Shown here piece by piece: positions 25,886 through 35,292 of a stretch of 64,000 nucleotides of DNA. The notes under the pieces were generated by a model, which did no database searches, had not been told where the DNA came from, and saw only the letters and a program-made list of their open reading frames with translations. The stretch lies in assembly GCF_007991635.1 (NCBI RefSeq), contig NZ_BJYS01000022.1, positions 60,323 to 124,322 of the forward strand. The letters run 5' to 3'. The position numbers were made by a program, and so were the translations under genes. How positions within the stretch are numbered: position 1 is the first letter of the stretch; each line of letters begins with the position of its first letter. The DNA is from Adhaeribacter aerolatus. GTDB lineage: Bacteria; Bacteroidota; Bacteroidia; Cytophagales; Hymenobacteraceae.

Positions 25886-26911
25886 TTAAGACAGCAATAC
25901 ATTCCGGAAGCCTTCAATATTCTTGATAGCGGCACCCGTGCCTCTTACCACGGCCCGGAGCGGATCTTCGGCAATATGAATCGGCAATTTGGTTTTAACG
26001 GCCAGGCGCCTGTCCAAGCCCCGCAGTAACGCACCGCCCCCGGTCAGGTGAATACCGTTCACATAAATATCGGCCGATAATTCCGGTGGCGAAATTTCCA
26101 GGGCTTTCAATACTGCTTCTTCTATTTTAGAAACCGATTTATCAATGGCAGCGGCAATCTCAGTGTAAGTTACTTTTATTACTTTCGGAATACCCGTCAT
26201 CAGGTCGCGGCCGCGAATTTCGTAATCAGCCGGCGGATTTTCCAGTTCCGGTAAAGCCGAACCAACTTCTATTTTAATTTTTTCGGCCGAACGTTCGCCA
26301 ATGAGCAAATTATGCTGGCGGCGCATATAATCCAGAATATCCTGGCTAAAAACATCGCCGGCCACTTTAATAGACTGATCGCACACAATACCTGATAGCG
26401 CAATAACGGCAATTTCGGTGGTACCACCCCCAATATCTACAATCATAGAGCCAATGGGCTGCTCTACGTCTATACCAATACCAATCGCGGCGGCCATGGG
26501 TTCCTGAATCATCCAAACTTCTTTGGCGCCGGCGTGCTCGGCGGAGTCGCGCACGGCCCGTTTTTCTACTTCAGTAATACCCGACGGAATACAAATAACC
26601 ATGCGGTGTGAAGGCTGAAACAAACGGCTACCGGTATCAATCATTTTAATTAAACCCCGAATCATTTGTTCGGCAGCGTAGAAATCGGCAATTACGCCGT
26701 CTTTTAAAGGGCGAATGGTTTTAATATTATCGTGGGTTTTCTCGTGCATCTGCATAGCACTCCGGCCCACCGCTATTACTTTGTTGGTGGTGCGGTCAAC
26801 GGCAATAATAGAAGGTTCGTCTACTACAATTTTATCGTTATGTATTATCAGGGTATTGGCTGTACCCAAATCAATGGCTATATCGCTCGTTAAAAAACTA
26901 AATAATCCCAT
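25886..26911 (-). CDS. mreB: rod-shape-determining protein MreB
   Basis: 341 residues, actin-fold cell-shape filament protein. The phosphate-1 motif DLGTANTLI and phosphate-2 motif DIGGGTTEIAVI are intact, with the adenosine motif LTGGGALLRGLD near residue 295. It organises elongasome peptidoglycan synthesis under the inner membrane. It is the first gene of mreB-mreC-mreD-mrdA-rodA, which implies a rod-shaped cell. Its promoter should lie in the 390 bases before it; a TAGTTTTG element occurs on the minus strand at 26985-26992. Confidence 0.97.
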   Translation of the reverse strand: MGLFSFLTSDIAIDLGTANTLIIHNDKIVVDEPSIIAVDRTTNKVIAVGRSAMQMHEKTHDNIKTIRPLKDGVIADFYAAEQMIRGLIKMIDTGSRLFQPSHRMVICIPSGITEVEKRAVRDSAEHAGAKEVWMIQEPMAAAIGIGIDVEQPIGSMIVDIGGGTTEIAVIALSGIVCDQSIKVAGDVFSQDILDYMRRQHNLLIGERSAEKIKIEVGSALPELENPPADYEIRGRDLMTGIPKVIKVTYTEIAAAIDKSVSKIEEAVLKALEISPPELSADIYVNGIHLTGGGALLRGLDRRLAVKTKLPIHIAEDPLRAVVRGTGAAIKNIEGFRNVLLS

Positions 26912-27302
26912 TCTGTTCTCAGGCCCTGCGGCGCTCGGATTTAAATATTTTTACTTAAATCAAACTGATTTAAATATTTCGCTGCAAAACTACGTATTTT
27001 ACTCCAATTTTTATACTATCTCGCTGATACAAAAAATATAAGCTTCCATACATGCTGTTTCAGCCAAATTGGTTCGCAGATTTTTTGTTAACCAGGTATT
27101 AAACCAATTATGTTTTTAATAGCTACTGATAATCATTAAGTTATATTAACCTCCGAATGAGACGCAATTGTACCAAGAACCTGGTCTGCCCGCGATGGTT
27201 GTTTTTACTTTTTTAAGTAAGTACCGCAAACTAAAAGATAAAAAGCCCGGCTGCTTTTAACTACTTAGCAGGCCGGGCTATGAAACGGAAACTCAAAATA
27301 TT
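26912..27302. other. intergenic region between mreB and purH
   Basis: About 390 bases without a gene. It contains the purH terminator (27244-27279) and a candidate minus-strand -7 element TAGTTTTG (26985-26992) for mreB. The bases between are plain AT-rich sequence. Confidence 0.5.
27244..27279 (-). terminator. intrinsic terminator of purH
   Basis: 8-bp GC-rich stem (27244-27251 with 27272-27279) extended by three pairs after a one-base bulge, followed on the minus strand by a T-run. It lies 24 bases after the purH stop and separates purH from the mreB block. Confidence 0.85.
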
Positions 27303-28820
27303 TTAGTGTTTAAAGTGGCGTACGCCGGTAAACACCATGCCCATGTTGTACTGATTACACAGGTCGATAGAATCCTGATCTTTGATAGAGCCGCCTGGCT
27401 GCACTACGGCTGTTATGCCGGCCTGATGCGCAATTTCTACGCAGTCCGGGAATGGGAAGAAAGCATCGGAAGCCATAACCGCTCCTTGTAGTTCAAACCC
27501 GAAATTCCGGGCTTTTTCGATGGCCTGGTTCAACGCATCTACCCGGGAAGTCTGGCCCACGCCGCTGGAAATTAAACGGTTTTCGGTGGCCAGCACAATG
27601 GTATTGGATTTGGTGTGCTTGCAAACTTTAGCGGCAAAAACCAGCGCTTTGTTTTCTGCCGGCGTGGTAGCTCGCTCCGTAACGCCTCTAAAATCAGCTT
27701 CGGTTTCGGTTTTCAGGTCTTTGTCTTGCTCTATTACGCCGTTGAGCAAAGTTTTAAATAATTTTTCGGGCAGAGCCACCGGCTTACGACGTAGCAAAAT
27801 CCGGTTCTTTTTAGCTTGTAAAATTTCTAAAGCATCGGCGTCAAATTCCGGCGCAATTAAAACTTCGAAAAATAATTTGTGCAGTTCTTCGGCAGTGGCT
27901 TTGTCAACGGGTTTATTGCTGATGATTACGCCGCCAAATGCCGATACCGGGTCGCAGGCCAGCGCCGTGAGATAAGCTTCGTGCAAAGATGGCGCTACAG
28001 CCACGCCGCAGGCATTGGTATGTTTTAAAATAGCCACGGTTGGTTCGTCCTGGAATTCATCTATCAGGGCTACGGCCGCATCTACGTCTACTAAATTATT
28101 GTAAGACAACTGCTTGCCGTGAATCTGGTCGAATAAGTCGTTCAGGTTGCCGTAGAATACACCTTGCTGGTGCGGGTTCTCGCCGTAACGCAAGGGGGTA
28201 CTCTCGCGAAGGCTGTGTTTAAAATATTGTCCTTCGCCGCCGTTCAGGTAAGTGAATATTTGCGTATCGTAGTGCGAAGAAATATCGAAGGCTTTGGCGG
28301 CAAAACGCTTGCGGTCGGCCAGTTCGGTACCACCCTGGTTTTGGCGCAGCAATTCTACTACTTCGGTATATTGCTCCCGCGACGATACCACCAGCACATC
28401 GTTAAAGTTTTTAGCGGCCGCCCGAATCAGGGAAATGCCACCAATATCAATTTTTTCAATTACATCGGCTTCCGGGGCGCCTGATTTTACCGTTTCCTCA
28501 AACGGATATAAATCTACTATTACTAAATCAATAGCCGGAATTTCGTAAGTCTGCACTTCAGCTTTATCGGTTTCATGGTCGCGACGGTGCAGAATGCCAC
28601 CGAAAACTTTCGGGTGCAGGGTTTTCACGCGACCGCCTAATATGGCCGGATATTGGGTCAGGTCTTCTACGGCCGTTACCTGGGCGCCTAAACCTTCCAG
28701 AAAACTTTGGGTACCACCCGTAGAGTAAATGGTAACGCCTTGTTCTTTCAACAGTTCTACCAACGATTCCAGGTTATCTTTATAATAAACCGAGATTAAA
28801 GCAGATTGAATTTTTTTCAT
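27303..28820 (-). CDS. purH: bifunctional AICAR formyltransferase / IMP cyclohydrolase
   Basis: 505 residues, full length. It performs the last two steps of IMP synthesis. The N-terminal MGS-like cyclohydrolase domain carries STGGT (33-37) and KTLHPKVFGG (66-75). The C-terminal transformylase domain carries RYGENPHQ (211-218) and the catalytic KHTNACG segment. It lies downstream of purN on the same strand with a 124-base gap; together they cover two formyl-transfer steps of purine synthesis. Confidence 0.98.
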   Translation of the reverse strand: MKKIQSALISVYYKDNLESLVELLKEQGVTIYSTGGTQSFLEGLGAQVTAVEDLTQYPAILGGRVKTLHPKVFGGILHRRDHETDKAEVQTYEIPAIDLVIVDLYPFEETVKSGAPEADVIEKIDIGGISLIRAAAKNFNDVLVVSSREQYTEVVELLRQNQGGTELADRKRFAAKAFDISSHYDTQIFTYLNGGEGQYFKHSLRESTPLRYGENPHQQGVFYGNLNDLFDQIHGKQLSYNNLVDVDAAVALIDEFQDEPTVAILKHTNACGVAVAPSLHEAYLTALACDPVSAFGGVIISNKPVDKATAEELHKLFFEVLIAPEFDADALEILQAKKNRILLRRKPVALPEKLFKTLLNGVIEQDKDLKTETEADFRGVTERATTPAENKALVFAAKVCKHTKSNTIVLATENRLISSGVGQTSRVDALNQAIEKARNFGFELQGAVMASDAFFPFPDCVEIAHQAGITAVVQPGGSIKDQDSIDLCNQYNMGMVFTGVRHFKH

Positions 28821-28944
28821 GGTTCGATAAGTCCTTTAGCTAATGAAGTATAGCCCGGTTAATAAATTACGTTAAAAGTTATTAAGCTTTCTAAGCAAGT
28901 GGTCTTTATTAATTTTTTGGTAAGCGACCGGTAACAATGCATTT

Positions 28945-29523
28945 TTAGCCAATTAATATTTTTTCTACAATCCTTGGAAAATGCTCGTGTTCCAGTTGCA
29001 GCACGCGGTTGGCTAATATTTCGGCAGTGTCGTTTTCCTGTACCGGGCAAAGTTCCTGGTAAATGGTAGCGCCCTGGTCGTAAAACTCGTTTACATAATG
29101 AATGGTAATACCCGTTTCGGTTTCTTTGTTGTCCAGCACGGCCTGGTGCACATGTTGGCCGTGCATGCCTTTACCCCCGTATTTGGGCAGTAAACCCGGA
29201 TGAATATTGATTATTTTTTGCGGGAAAGCCTGGATAAAAGGCACCGGTACCAGCCATAAAAAACCAGCTAACACAATTAAATCGGGTTGGTAAGCTTTTA
29301 CTTCTTGCAGCACGGTACCATCCCGGAATTGTTCGCGGTTAAATACGTGGGCCGGCAGGTTGAAATTTTCAGCTCGTTGCAGGGCATAAGCCATTGGATT
29401 ATTCGAGAACAAAGCCACTACCCTAATCTGCGGATGGTTTTGAAAGTACTCCATCAGGCGCTGTGCATTGCTCCCGGAGCCGGAGGCAAATATTACAACG
29501 CGTTTATACAAGGTATCAGCCAT
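28945..29523 (-). CDS. purN: phosphoribosylglycinamide formyltransferase
   Basis: 192 residues. PurN transfers a formyl group from 10-formyl-THF to GAR in purine synthesis. The phosphoribosyl-binding start FASGSGSNAQ, the NIHPGLLPKYGGKGMHG segment with the folate-site histidine, and the downstream aspartate in YDQGATI are all visible. It precedes purH on the same strand. Confidence 0.96.
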   Translation of the reverse strand: MADTLYKRVVIFASGSGSNAQRLMEYFQNHPQIRVVALFSNNPMAYALQRAENFNLPAHVFNREQFRDGTVLQEVKAYQPDLIVLAGFLWLVPVPFIQAFPQKIINIHPGLLPKYGGKGMHGQHVHQAVLDNKETETGITIHYVNEFYDQGATIYQELCPVQENDTAEILANRVLQLEHEHFPRIVEKILIG

Positions 29524-29709
29524 AGAACCCGGTTAAAAGAAGCGCAAATATAGAACATAATCCCGGAGAATTTCTGCCCGGCGCCATCAAAATATTGAGC
29601 AGGTTTTACCATGAGGTGAAAAAACTAATAACCTGACGCTAATAAATATTAACGGGCTGGAATCAATTTGAAGCTGGAATAGTAACGAGTTTTCTACTTT
29701 ACCTTAACC

Positions 29710-31323
29710 TTAACGGAGTTTCTGTTTTAATTCTTTGATAACGATACTGGTTTCAGCAATCCTCCTTTTCAGGCCGGCGCGGTAATGCCAGGCCCGCATC
29801 TGCGGATCATCGCTTTTATGCTTTATATCCTTTTTTAACTCCTGCAGGTATTTTTGGCTGAGCTTTAAATATTGCGGAGCCGTGGCGGGGTTATGAAAGC
29901 CTTTACCGTCTACATAAACATACACGGGTGTGGTATGGGCCGCCTGCTGCTTTCCGCCGTAAGCCCGGGCCGCCAGCCAGATACCTTTTTCGGCAGGTAA
30001 ATTCAGTTCTAACGAGAGCTGCTCCGAAGATTGCCCTGCCGCATTGGCGGTAACCCGTCCTAAGACCTGACCATGTCCTACTATTTCCAACGTTTGTAAG
30101 GGCACCTGGGTAGCATGGCCCCAAGCGCGGGCGGTAATTTTTAAGGTAGTGCCTTTACTTACCTCCAGTTTGTCGCCGGGTAGCTTTTGGTTTACTTCTA
30201 ATAATAACTGCGGCCCGCTCGAAACATAGGTATGCCCGGCCGTCAAACCAGCTTTCCAGTTGTTATAGTTTAAAGAATCGGGTACGTAGGTGTAAAAACG
30301 GGCGTTCCCAATGCGGGCCGAGCGCTCCGGGCGGCCTTTATCGTGGTCTTTGCCGCACCACGGAAAATCGGAGCCTGCTACGGCCGTTACCGGAATACCT
30401 AAATCCAGCAAATGATAGTAATGTTCCACAATCAAAGGGTTATCAGAAGCGCAGAATTGCAGCAGTTCCAGCACATCTACTTTACCCCTTAACCCGTCCA
30501 GCACCAGGCCGCGGTACCCGTGGAAGGTTTCGGCCTGGTGGGCATAACCGCCCAGGCCACCTAATTCCCGCAAGCGATCAAAAACTTTGTCGTAGAGGTA
30601 ATATTCATTTTTATACCGGACGGAAGCCGATGCGCCAATGCCCACCACGTGGCCCAGTTCGGGGGTACGCGGATCTTCCTGGCCGGTGGTTAATAAATAA
30701 CCGCCCTTCTGGTAAACGCCTTTTTCGCCCCAGGCATATTGCTGGTAGTAGGTTTCCCAAAAATCGCCCATTCGCAGCATTACCCCTACATGAATATCTT
30801 CGGCCCGGGTCCAGGTCAGCAGCAACGAATCTTCGCGCGGCGAACGCCGGATATGAATATGGTCGTCGGCCGAATACCAGCGCTTCTGGGGCATATCTAC
30901 CCAGCGGGCTAATTTATAATTTCCCCGGTATATCTGCCCGGGACGGATTTGCAGTTCGTGCTGCTGGTCTATATATTCTGGTCCTTTGGAAAGCGCTAAC
31001 CGGTAAGTGCCCGGTGCTAAATCTAAAGTAAAACGGCCATTCACGTAAAAAGAACTATCGGGCTGGTAGCCATAGCCATCGGCATGATCCCACACGCCGT
31101 ACATCACCGCTACTGCTTCTTTTGGCAGTTTTTTTACCGCGAAGCCGTTCCGGGTCAGGCGTACCCTAACGGGCGTTTCCAAACCGGTGCTGGCATCGGT
31201 TGTCTGCAATACCAATTGCCCGGCAGCTTGGCCCTGGGCAAAACCAACACCCCCCGGCAACCAGCAGGCAAACAACATTAATACCAACAGCCTAAACCAG
31301 AAAGGGGCATTAGAGACAGACAT
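29710..31323 (-). CDS. secreted CehA/McbA-family PHP-like metallohydrolase
   Basis: 537 residues with a signal peptide ending near GFAQ (about residue 30). An N-terminal carboxypeptidase-regulatory-like beta domain (about 35-145) precedes a PHP-like metal site starting with DDHIHIRR near residue 154. Later histidines are in the YAHQAETFHG and AGSDFPWCGKDH segments. The C-terminal 90 residues are basic and helical. CehA/McbA proteins are assigned to hydrolases of esters or carbamates but most members are untested. Probably periplasmic. Ungrouped, with 186 bases after it to purN and 400 before it. Confidence 0.85.
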   Translation of the reverse strand: MSVSNAPFWFRLLVLMLFACWLPGGVGFAQGQAAGQLVLQTTDASTGLETPVRVRLTRNGFAVKKLPKEAVAVMYGVWDHADGYGYQPDSSFYVNGRFTLDLAPGTYRLALSKGPEYIDQQHELQIRPGQIYRGNYKLARWVDMPQKRWYSADDHIHIRRSPREDSLLLTWTRAEDIHVGVMLRMGDFWETYYQQYAWGEKGVYQKGGYLLTTGQEDPRTPELGHVVGIGASASVRYKNEYYLYDKVFDRLRELGGLGGYAHQAETFHGYRGLVLDGLRGKVDVLELLQFCASDNPLIVEHYYHLLDLGIPVTAVAGSDFPWCGKDHDKGRPERSARIGNARFYTYVPDSLNYNNWKAGLTAGHTYVSSGPQLLLEVNQKLPGDKLEVSKGTTLKITARAWGHATQVPLQTLEIVGHGQVLGRVTANAAGQSSEQLSLELNLPAEKGIWLAARAYGGKQQAAHTTPVYVYVDGKGFHNPATAPQYLKLSQKYLQELKKDIKHKSDDPQMRAWHYRAGLKRRIAETSIVIKELKQKLR

Positions 31324-31731
31324 AAGCTATTTGGGGTTTAATCTACTTCTTTCTACCGAAATATATTTATTCATTGCCCAGAACATAGAATCATGAGCAC
31401 GAACACCAAATGAAATAGAAGAAGACGTTTAATACCAAATCTCTTGAACGCTCTTCCTTAACAGAACTATGGATATACCAGTTGCACAAACCTCACATGT
31501 CTTAAAAACCTGTGAGGTTTTAAGCAATGGCAGCTAGATTATGCGAGTTGGTATAATAAGTACTAAAATCCGGCGGGCTCTTGAATCCCTGCTAAGTTTA
31601 CCGTAAACTCTGTGTAACAAGCGGATTCCCAAAGACTATTTCTTCCGGAAAAATCTGCACCACTACGCAGGTGAATATTGCGCCGGCAATATTTACCGGT
31701 AGTAATTTTCAAGATTTAGTCTTTACATCTT
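31324..31731. other. intergenic region with a nested palindromic element
   Basis: About 400 bases without a gene. The palindrome at 31474-31555 is described separately. The rest is AT-rich sequence that I cannot assign. Confidence 0.5.
31474..31555. repeat. nested inverted-repeat element
   Basis: An inner 10-bp stem, 31488-31497 with 31511-31520, of the CCTCACA/TGTGAGG type, sits inside outer 7-bp ends TATACCA (31474-31480) and TGGTATA (31549-31555). Size and layout resemble short dispersed palindromic elements common between Bacteroidota genes. Only one copy is seen here. Confidence 0.55.
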
Positions 31732-32850
31732 TTAAAAATCTTCGCCAATATCAAAGTATAACCCGCTGGCACCGTGGGAGCCTACCGCATAATCTATCCG
31801 GATATTTAGCCTCTCTTTTTTATTCAGCATCAGCCGGATACCGCCACCGGCCGCACTCCGTAGGTTACTGGTATTAAAATTACTGAGCTTGTTGCTTACT
31901 TCACCGGCCCCGGCAAATACCACAAAACCAACCCGCGAGAACACCTGTTGCCGGAATTCAGCCTGTAGCGCAACCATTTGCCGGTCGCGGTAGCGGCCTT
32001 CGTAAAAGCCCCGCATCCCGCCTATCTCAGCACCGCCACCACCGCCGCCCATTAAGGCTAATTCCCGGAACGGCACTTGTCCGCTGTGAAACTTACCTAA
32101 ACCCTGCAAAGCAAGCACCTGGCTCGCCCGCAACGGAATAAATTTGCGAACATCCAAAGCATGTCGAACAAAGTTAAATTCAGAACCCAGGCTTTTGTTG
32201 CTAAACATGGTGCTGTAAGCGGCATAAATGCCGGTCCGGCTGTTCAACGGATTATCCCGGCTGTCGTAGAGCAGCGCTGGTCCTAATCCCGAAGTAATTA
32301 CGCCATCCAGTTCGTTCGCCGGCCGTTCGTAAATTTTGCTAAGCGGGTCATCCGATTTAATATCGTATACTTTATTCAGGTGATACAATCCGCCGGCAAA
32401 AAAATAGCGTTTTACCTGCCGCAGCACCCGGTTCTGGGAATACAGCATTTTATAATCCAAAATGGTATAATCATCTACCTGATTGTTCTGGTTACCGGTG
32501 CCGTAATATTGAATGGGGAAATTAAAATAATTGGCATTGCCCAGAACAATAAACTTTTCGTGGTTGGTATAAATATTATAAGTAAGCTGAACAGAGGATT
32601 GCTTTTTTTGGGTCCGGTAAGCCAGCAATTGTCCGTTAGAACTACGGGTTAAAGAATCGTTACCAAAATTATAGACCGGCACCACCAGGGCACCGTAGCC
32701 CAACCCAGTTTCGGGCGAAGAAAACAAAGCCGGGAAAGGGGTTAAACTAAGCTTCTTGCGGTGTTGCAGGCTATCTACAGGTGCTCCGGCGGCCCAACCA
32801 TTTACCTGCAGCAGACACAGAAAACAAAGCACCACCCATGTATATTTCAT
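31732..32850 (-). CDS. BamA/TamA-like outer-membrane beta-barrel protein
   Basis: 372 residues with a signal peptide ending near GWAAG (about residue 22). There are no POTRA domains; the mature protein looks like a bare C-terminal 16-strand-type surface-antigen barrel. Visible hallmarks are alternating amphipathic strands, GLGYGALVVP, a glycine-rich hinge followed by IGGMRGFYEGRYRD, which contains the conserved RGF-type loop motif, and a terminal phenylalanine (FDIGEDF). Its role is uncertain: small barrels of this family may act in patatin-like or metallophosphatase systems. Confidence 0.85.
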   Translation of the reverse strand: MKYTWVVLCFLCLLQVNGWAAGAPVDSLQHRKKLSLTPFPALFSSPETGLGYGALVVPVYNFGNDSLTRSSNGQLLAYRTQKKQSSVQLTYNIYTNHEKFIVLGNANYFNFPIQYYGTGNQNNQVDDYTILDYKMLYSQNRVLRQVKRYFFAGGLYHLNKVYDIKSDDPLSKIYERPANELDGVITSGLGPALLYDSRDNPLNSRTGIYAAYSTMFSNKSLGSEFNFVRHALDVRKFIPLRASQVLALQGLGKFHSGQVPFRELALMGGGGGGAEIGGMRGFYEGRYRDRQMVALQAEFRQQVFSRVGFVVFAGAGEVSNKLSNFNTSNLRSAAGGGIRLMLNKKERLNIRIDYAVGSHGASGLYFDIGEDF

Positions 32851-33017
32851 ATAATCTGGTTTGAGAAAGCTTCAGGGTTAATAAAAGCGGAAGGATTCAG
32901 GTAAATATCAGCTTAAATAATAAGCAGTTAAAATACAACAAATCATTCAAAATAATATTAAAATCATAAAATATAGTATTCGATTATTTTACCTGGAAGG
33001 AAATTATTTAAGGATTA

Positions 33018-33893
33018 TTACCGAAAGAAAAACATAGACAGCATACCCAGCAGCATGATACCTTTGCACCAGTTGCTTAGCCGGGCAAAATCTCTTTTGC
33101 GATCTGCCTTAACAATGTACCTTAGAAAGAAGAAGGACGGCACCAGCACCAGTAACAGCATGTAAAGGCCAAACGGTAAATCGTTGTACCGGTAAATAAT
33201 GGCCGAAACTACCGTTAGGTAAAAAACAGTCATTAATCCGTACAACACCCACTTAGATCCGGGTATGCCGGCTACAATGGGCAAGGTGCGGCAGCCAAAA
33301 GTGGCATCGCCTTTTACATCTTCCATGTCTTTTATTATTTCGCGTATCACCGATATAATAAAAGCAAAAAGTGCGTAGGCCCAAACGGCTTTGTTGTCTA
33401 CGCCCACGTTTACCGAAACCACCAGCAACATGGTAGCCGACAAAAAAGCAATGGTAATATTACCCAGCAACAGCATTTTTTTAAGTTGGGCCGAATACCC
33501 CCAGAGCAACAACACCGCTCCGGTATTAATAAAACCTACTGCCAACGACAAAGTAAAACCTACTATTACTCCAATAGCCGACAACAGCAGGTGTGCCACC
33601 ATGGCCTGCCGCCGGTTAACGCCTTTGCCTACTACCAGGCGCTTGGGTTTATTAATGGCATCTATTTTAATATCGTAATAATCATTAATAATATAGCCGG
33701 CTGCGGCTATGCAAAATGTAGCAAGCAACAATAAATATAAGTGTTCGTCGCTGAATATTGCTAATACGGGCACCTGCGGCTGCAACAGACATACCTGCAC
33801 CAACACCTGACAAAAGGCAATGATTACCAGATTAGGTAACCTGATTAAATTAAAAACTTTTTTCAAGGAGATGTAAAAACGGGATTGTGCCAA
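33018..33893 (-). CDS. UbiA-family prenyltransferase, geranylgeranylglycerol-phosphate type
   Basis: 291 residues with eight or nine membrane helices and both aspartate-rich motifs, NDYYDIKIDAINKPKR (about 66-81) and REIIKDMEDVKGD (about 187-199). Bacteroidota homologues of this length are commonly annotated as geranylgeranylglycerol-phosphate geranylgeranyltransferase-like; the true acceptor is uncertain. The most plausible start is TTG at 33893, since no ATG lies close in frame. It is only distantly like the EboC protein at 3246. A cold-shock gene lies between it and the KdsC-like gene. Confidence 0.88.
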   Translation of the reverse strand: MAQSRFYISLKKVFNLIRLPNLVIIAFCQVLVQVCLLQPQVPVLAIFSDEHLYLLLLATFCIAAAGYIINDYYDIKIDAINKPKRLVVGKGVNRRQAMVAHLLLSAIGVIVGFTLSLAVGFINTGAVLLLWGYSAQLKKMLLLGNITIAFLSATMLLVVSVNVGVDNKAVWAYALFAFIISVIREIIKDMEDVKGDATFGCRTLPIVAGIPGSKWVLYGLMTVFYLTVVSAIIYRYNDLPFGLYMLLLVLVPSFFFLRYIVKADRKRDFARLSNWCKGIMLLGMLSMFFFR

Positions 33894-33944
33894 AAGTATC
33901 CGGGAAACAAATTTAGAACAAAGGCCCTTAATAAGCTACATAAA

Positions 33945-33967
33945 AAAAGCTCCGGGGAGGAGCTTTT
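33945..33967 (-). terminator. terminator of the cold-shock gene
   Basis: 9-bp stem (33945-33953 with 33959-33967), 5-base loop, and a run of seven T on the minus strand after it. It lies 35 bases after the csp stop. Confidence 0.85.
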
Positions 33968-34001
33968 CTTTTAATGAGAAGGGATGTAATGGGGATAGGC
34001 C

Positions 34002-34196
34002 TTAAACTTTTTTTACGTTAACGGCATTAATGCCTTTTTTACCCTCTTGGGTATCAAATTCAACTTTATCGTTTTGCTGGATTTGGATGCCATTCAAACC
34101 CGTAACGTGTACAAAAAAGTCTTCTTTGCTGATGTCGTCTGTAATAAATCCGTAGCCTTTTGATTCATTAAAGAATTTTACTGTTCCTGTTTTCAT
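34002..34196 (-). CDS. cold-shock domain protein
   Basis: 64 residues from the ATG at 34196; longer in-frame starts upstream would add a hydrophobic, non-native extension. It is a single cold-shock OB domain with RNP1 (KGYGFI) and RNP2 (DFFVHV). CspA-type proteins bind single-stranded RNA/DNA and act as RNA chaperones. The ending (KGINAVNVKKV) is typical. A long AT-rich leader and a clean terminator indicate its own transcript. Confidence 0.96.
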   Translation of the reverse strand: MKTGTVKFFNESKGYGFITDDISKEDFFVHVTGLNGIQIQQNDKVEFDTQEGKKGINAVNVKKV

Positions 34197-34310
34197 AAAA
34201 ATTAAAAAATTTGAAATTAAATTATCTTGTAAATATAGGAGTATTTTATTCCGAAGCAACTTTTTCAAGATATTTTTGAACTTTTTAAAAGATAGCTTGT
34301 TTTGTATATT

Positions 34311-34811
34311 TTACCAAGTTCCCTGCATTTTCAAGACGGCTTCTATTAACTCTCTTACAGCCCCCTTTCCGCCGGGCTTACCCGATATATAATTAGCTAC
34401 CCACATTACATCCGGGGCGGCATCTTCGGGGCAGGCGGCCACGCCGCATTGCTGCATAACCGCCAAATCCGGAATATCATCACCCATATAGGCAATATCG
34501 GCAGGTTGCAGGCTGTATTTCGTTAAAAATTGTCCAAACGCTTCCAGCTTGTTGCTTACACCTAAGTAAATATCTTCTACATCGAGCGATAATAAGCGCT
34601 TGCGCACCCCTTCTTCTTGCCGCGCCGAAATAATGGCAACCCGGTAGCCTTTCTGTATAGCATGGCGAATAGCAAAACCATCTTTAATATGAAAGCTTCG
34701 CACCTGTTCGCCGGAAGCCAGCGCCAGCAAACTCCCATCAGTTAAAACGCCGTCTACATCAAAAATAAAAGCTTTTACCCGGGTTAAATCTAGCGAAGGA
34801 TGATGCTGCAT
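34311..34811 (-). CDS. KdsC-like HAD phosphatase (KDO-8-phosphate phosphatase)
   Basis: 166 residues of the capless class C0 HAD family. Motif I is FDVDGVLTDG (Asp18, Asp20), the lysine comes from VSNKLEAF, and motif III is MGDDIPDLAVM. It should dephosphorylate KDO-8-phosphate for lipopolysaccharide synthesis in the cytoplasm; N-acylneuraminate-9-phosphatase-like alternatives exist. Neighbouring genes do not encode other KDO enzymes, so the pathway is assigned from sequence alone. Confidence 0.92.
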   Translation of the reverse strand: MQHHPSLDLTRVKAFIFDVDGVLTDGSLLALASGEQVRSFHIKDGFAIRHAIQKGYRVAIISARQEEGVRKRLLSLDVEDIYLGVSNKLEAFGQFLTKYSLQPADIAYMGDDIPDLAVMQQCGVAACPEDAAPDVMWVANYISGKPGGKGAVRELIEAVLKMQGTW

Positions 34812-34935
34812 GGTTTATTTGATAAATAGAACTGATAATATAGAATTATAATAGGTTGCCAGTTGCCCAATAAAATAATAAATCCAGGAAAATGTACGCT
34901 CATCAATTTATTAAAATCCCCAAGCACCAAGTTAA

Positions 34936-35175
34936 TTATTGGTTATCGCGCCACTCGTATACCCACTTGGCCTGAATTTGTTCCAAGTGGCCTTCGTTGG
35001 CTTCTTCGCGTTTACCATCAAAATTATCCAGGCCCAGTACCCACTCCAGCAAATCGGTAAACCGGATCCGGTAAATTTTAGACTCATCAAATTCATCCCC
35101 GAATTTTTCGTACAAAGCCATGGCAATATCTTCATGGTCGCTCCAATGCATAGGGGGTTCATAGCTGTTTCTCAT
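34936..35175 (-). CDS. iscX: Fe-S cluster assembly protein IscX
   Basis: 79 residues. The core is the small acidic IscX fold: HWSDHEDIAMALYEKFGDEFDESKI, then FTDLLEWVLGLDNFDG, and a WVYEWRDN end. Compared with the usual 66 residues it has a short N-terminal extension. IscX binds IscS and iron and tunes Fe-S assembly. It follows the ISC-type ferredoxin gene by 117 bases on the same strand, without iscS, iscU or hscAB nearby. Confidence 0.93.
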   Translation of the reverse strand: MRNSYEPPMHWSDHEDIAMALYEKFGDEFDESKIYRIRFTDLLEWVLGLDNFDGKREEANEGHLEQIQAKWVYEWRDNQ

Positions 35176-35292
35176 CTCTTTTCTATCTCTTTTATGTGGT
35201 TCTATACTTTTAACAAATATTCTATTGAATGCTCTTTTCGCGCCGACCGATATATTTTTCGGCCGAAAACAATATTTACGGAAGTAAGTTGG

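Noticed and set aside
35221..35280. TTTTCGGCCGAAAA palindrome (35256-35269) between iscX and fdx
   Set aside because: A single short palindrome without a nearby promoter box; not enough to call an operator.
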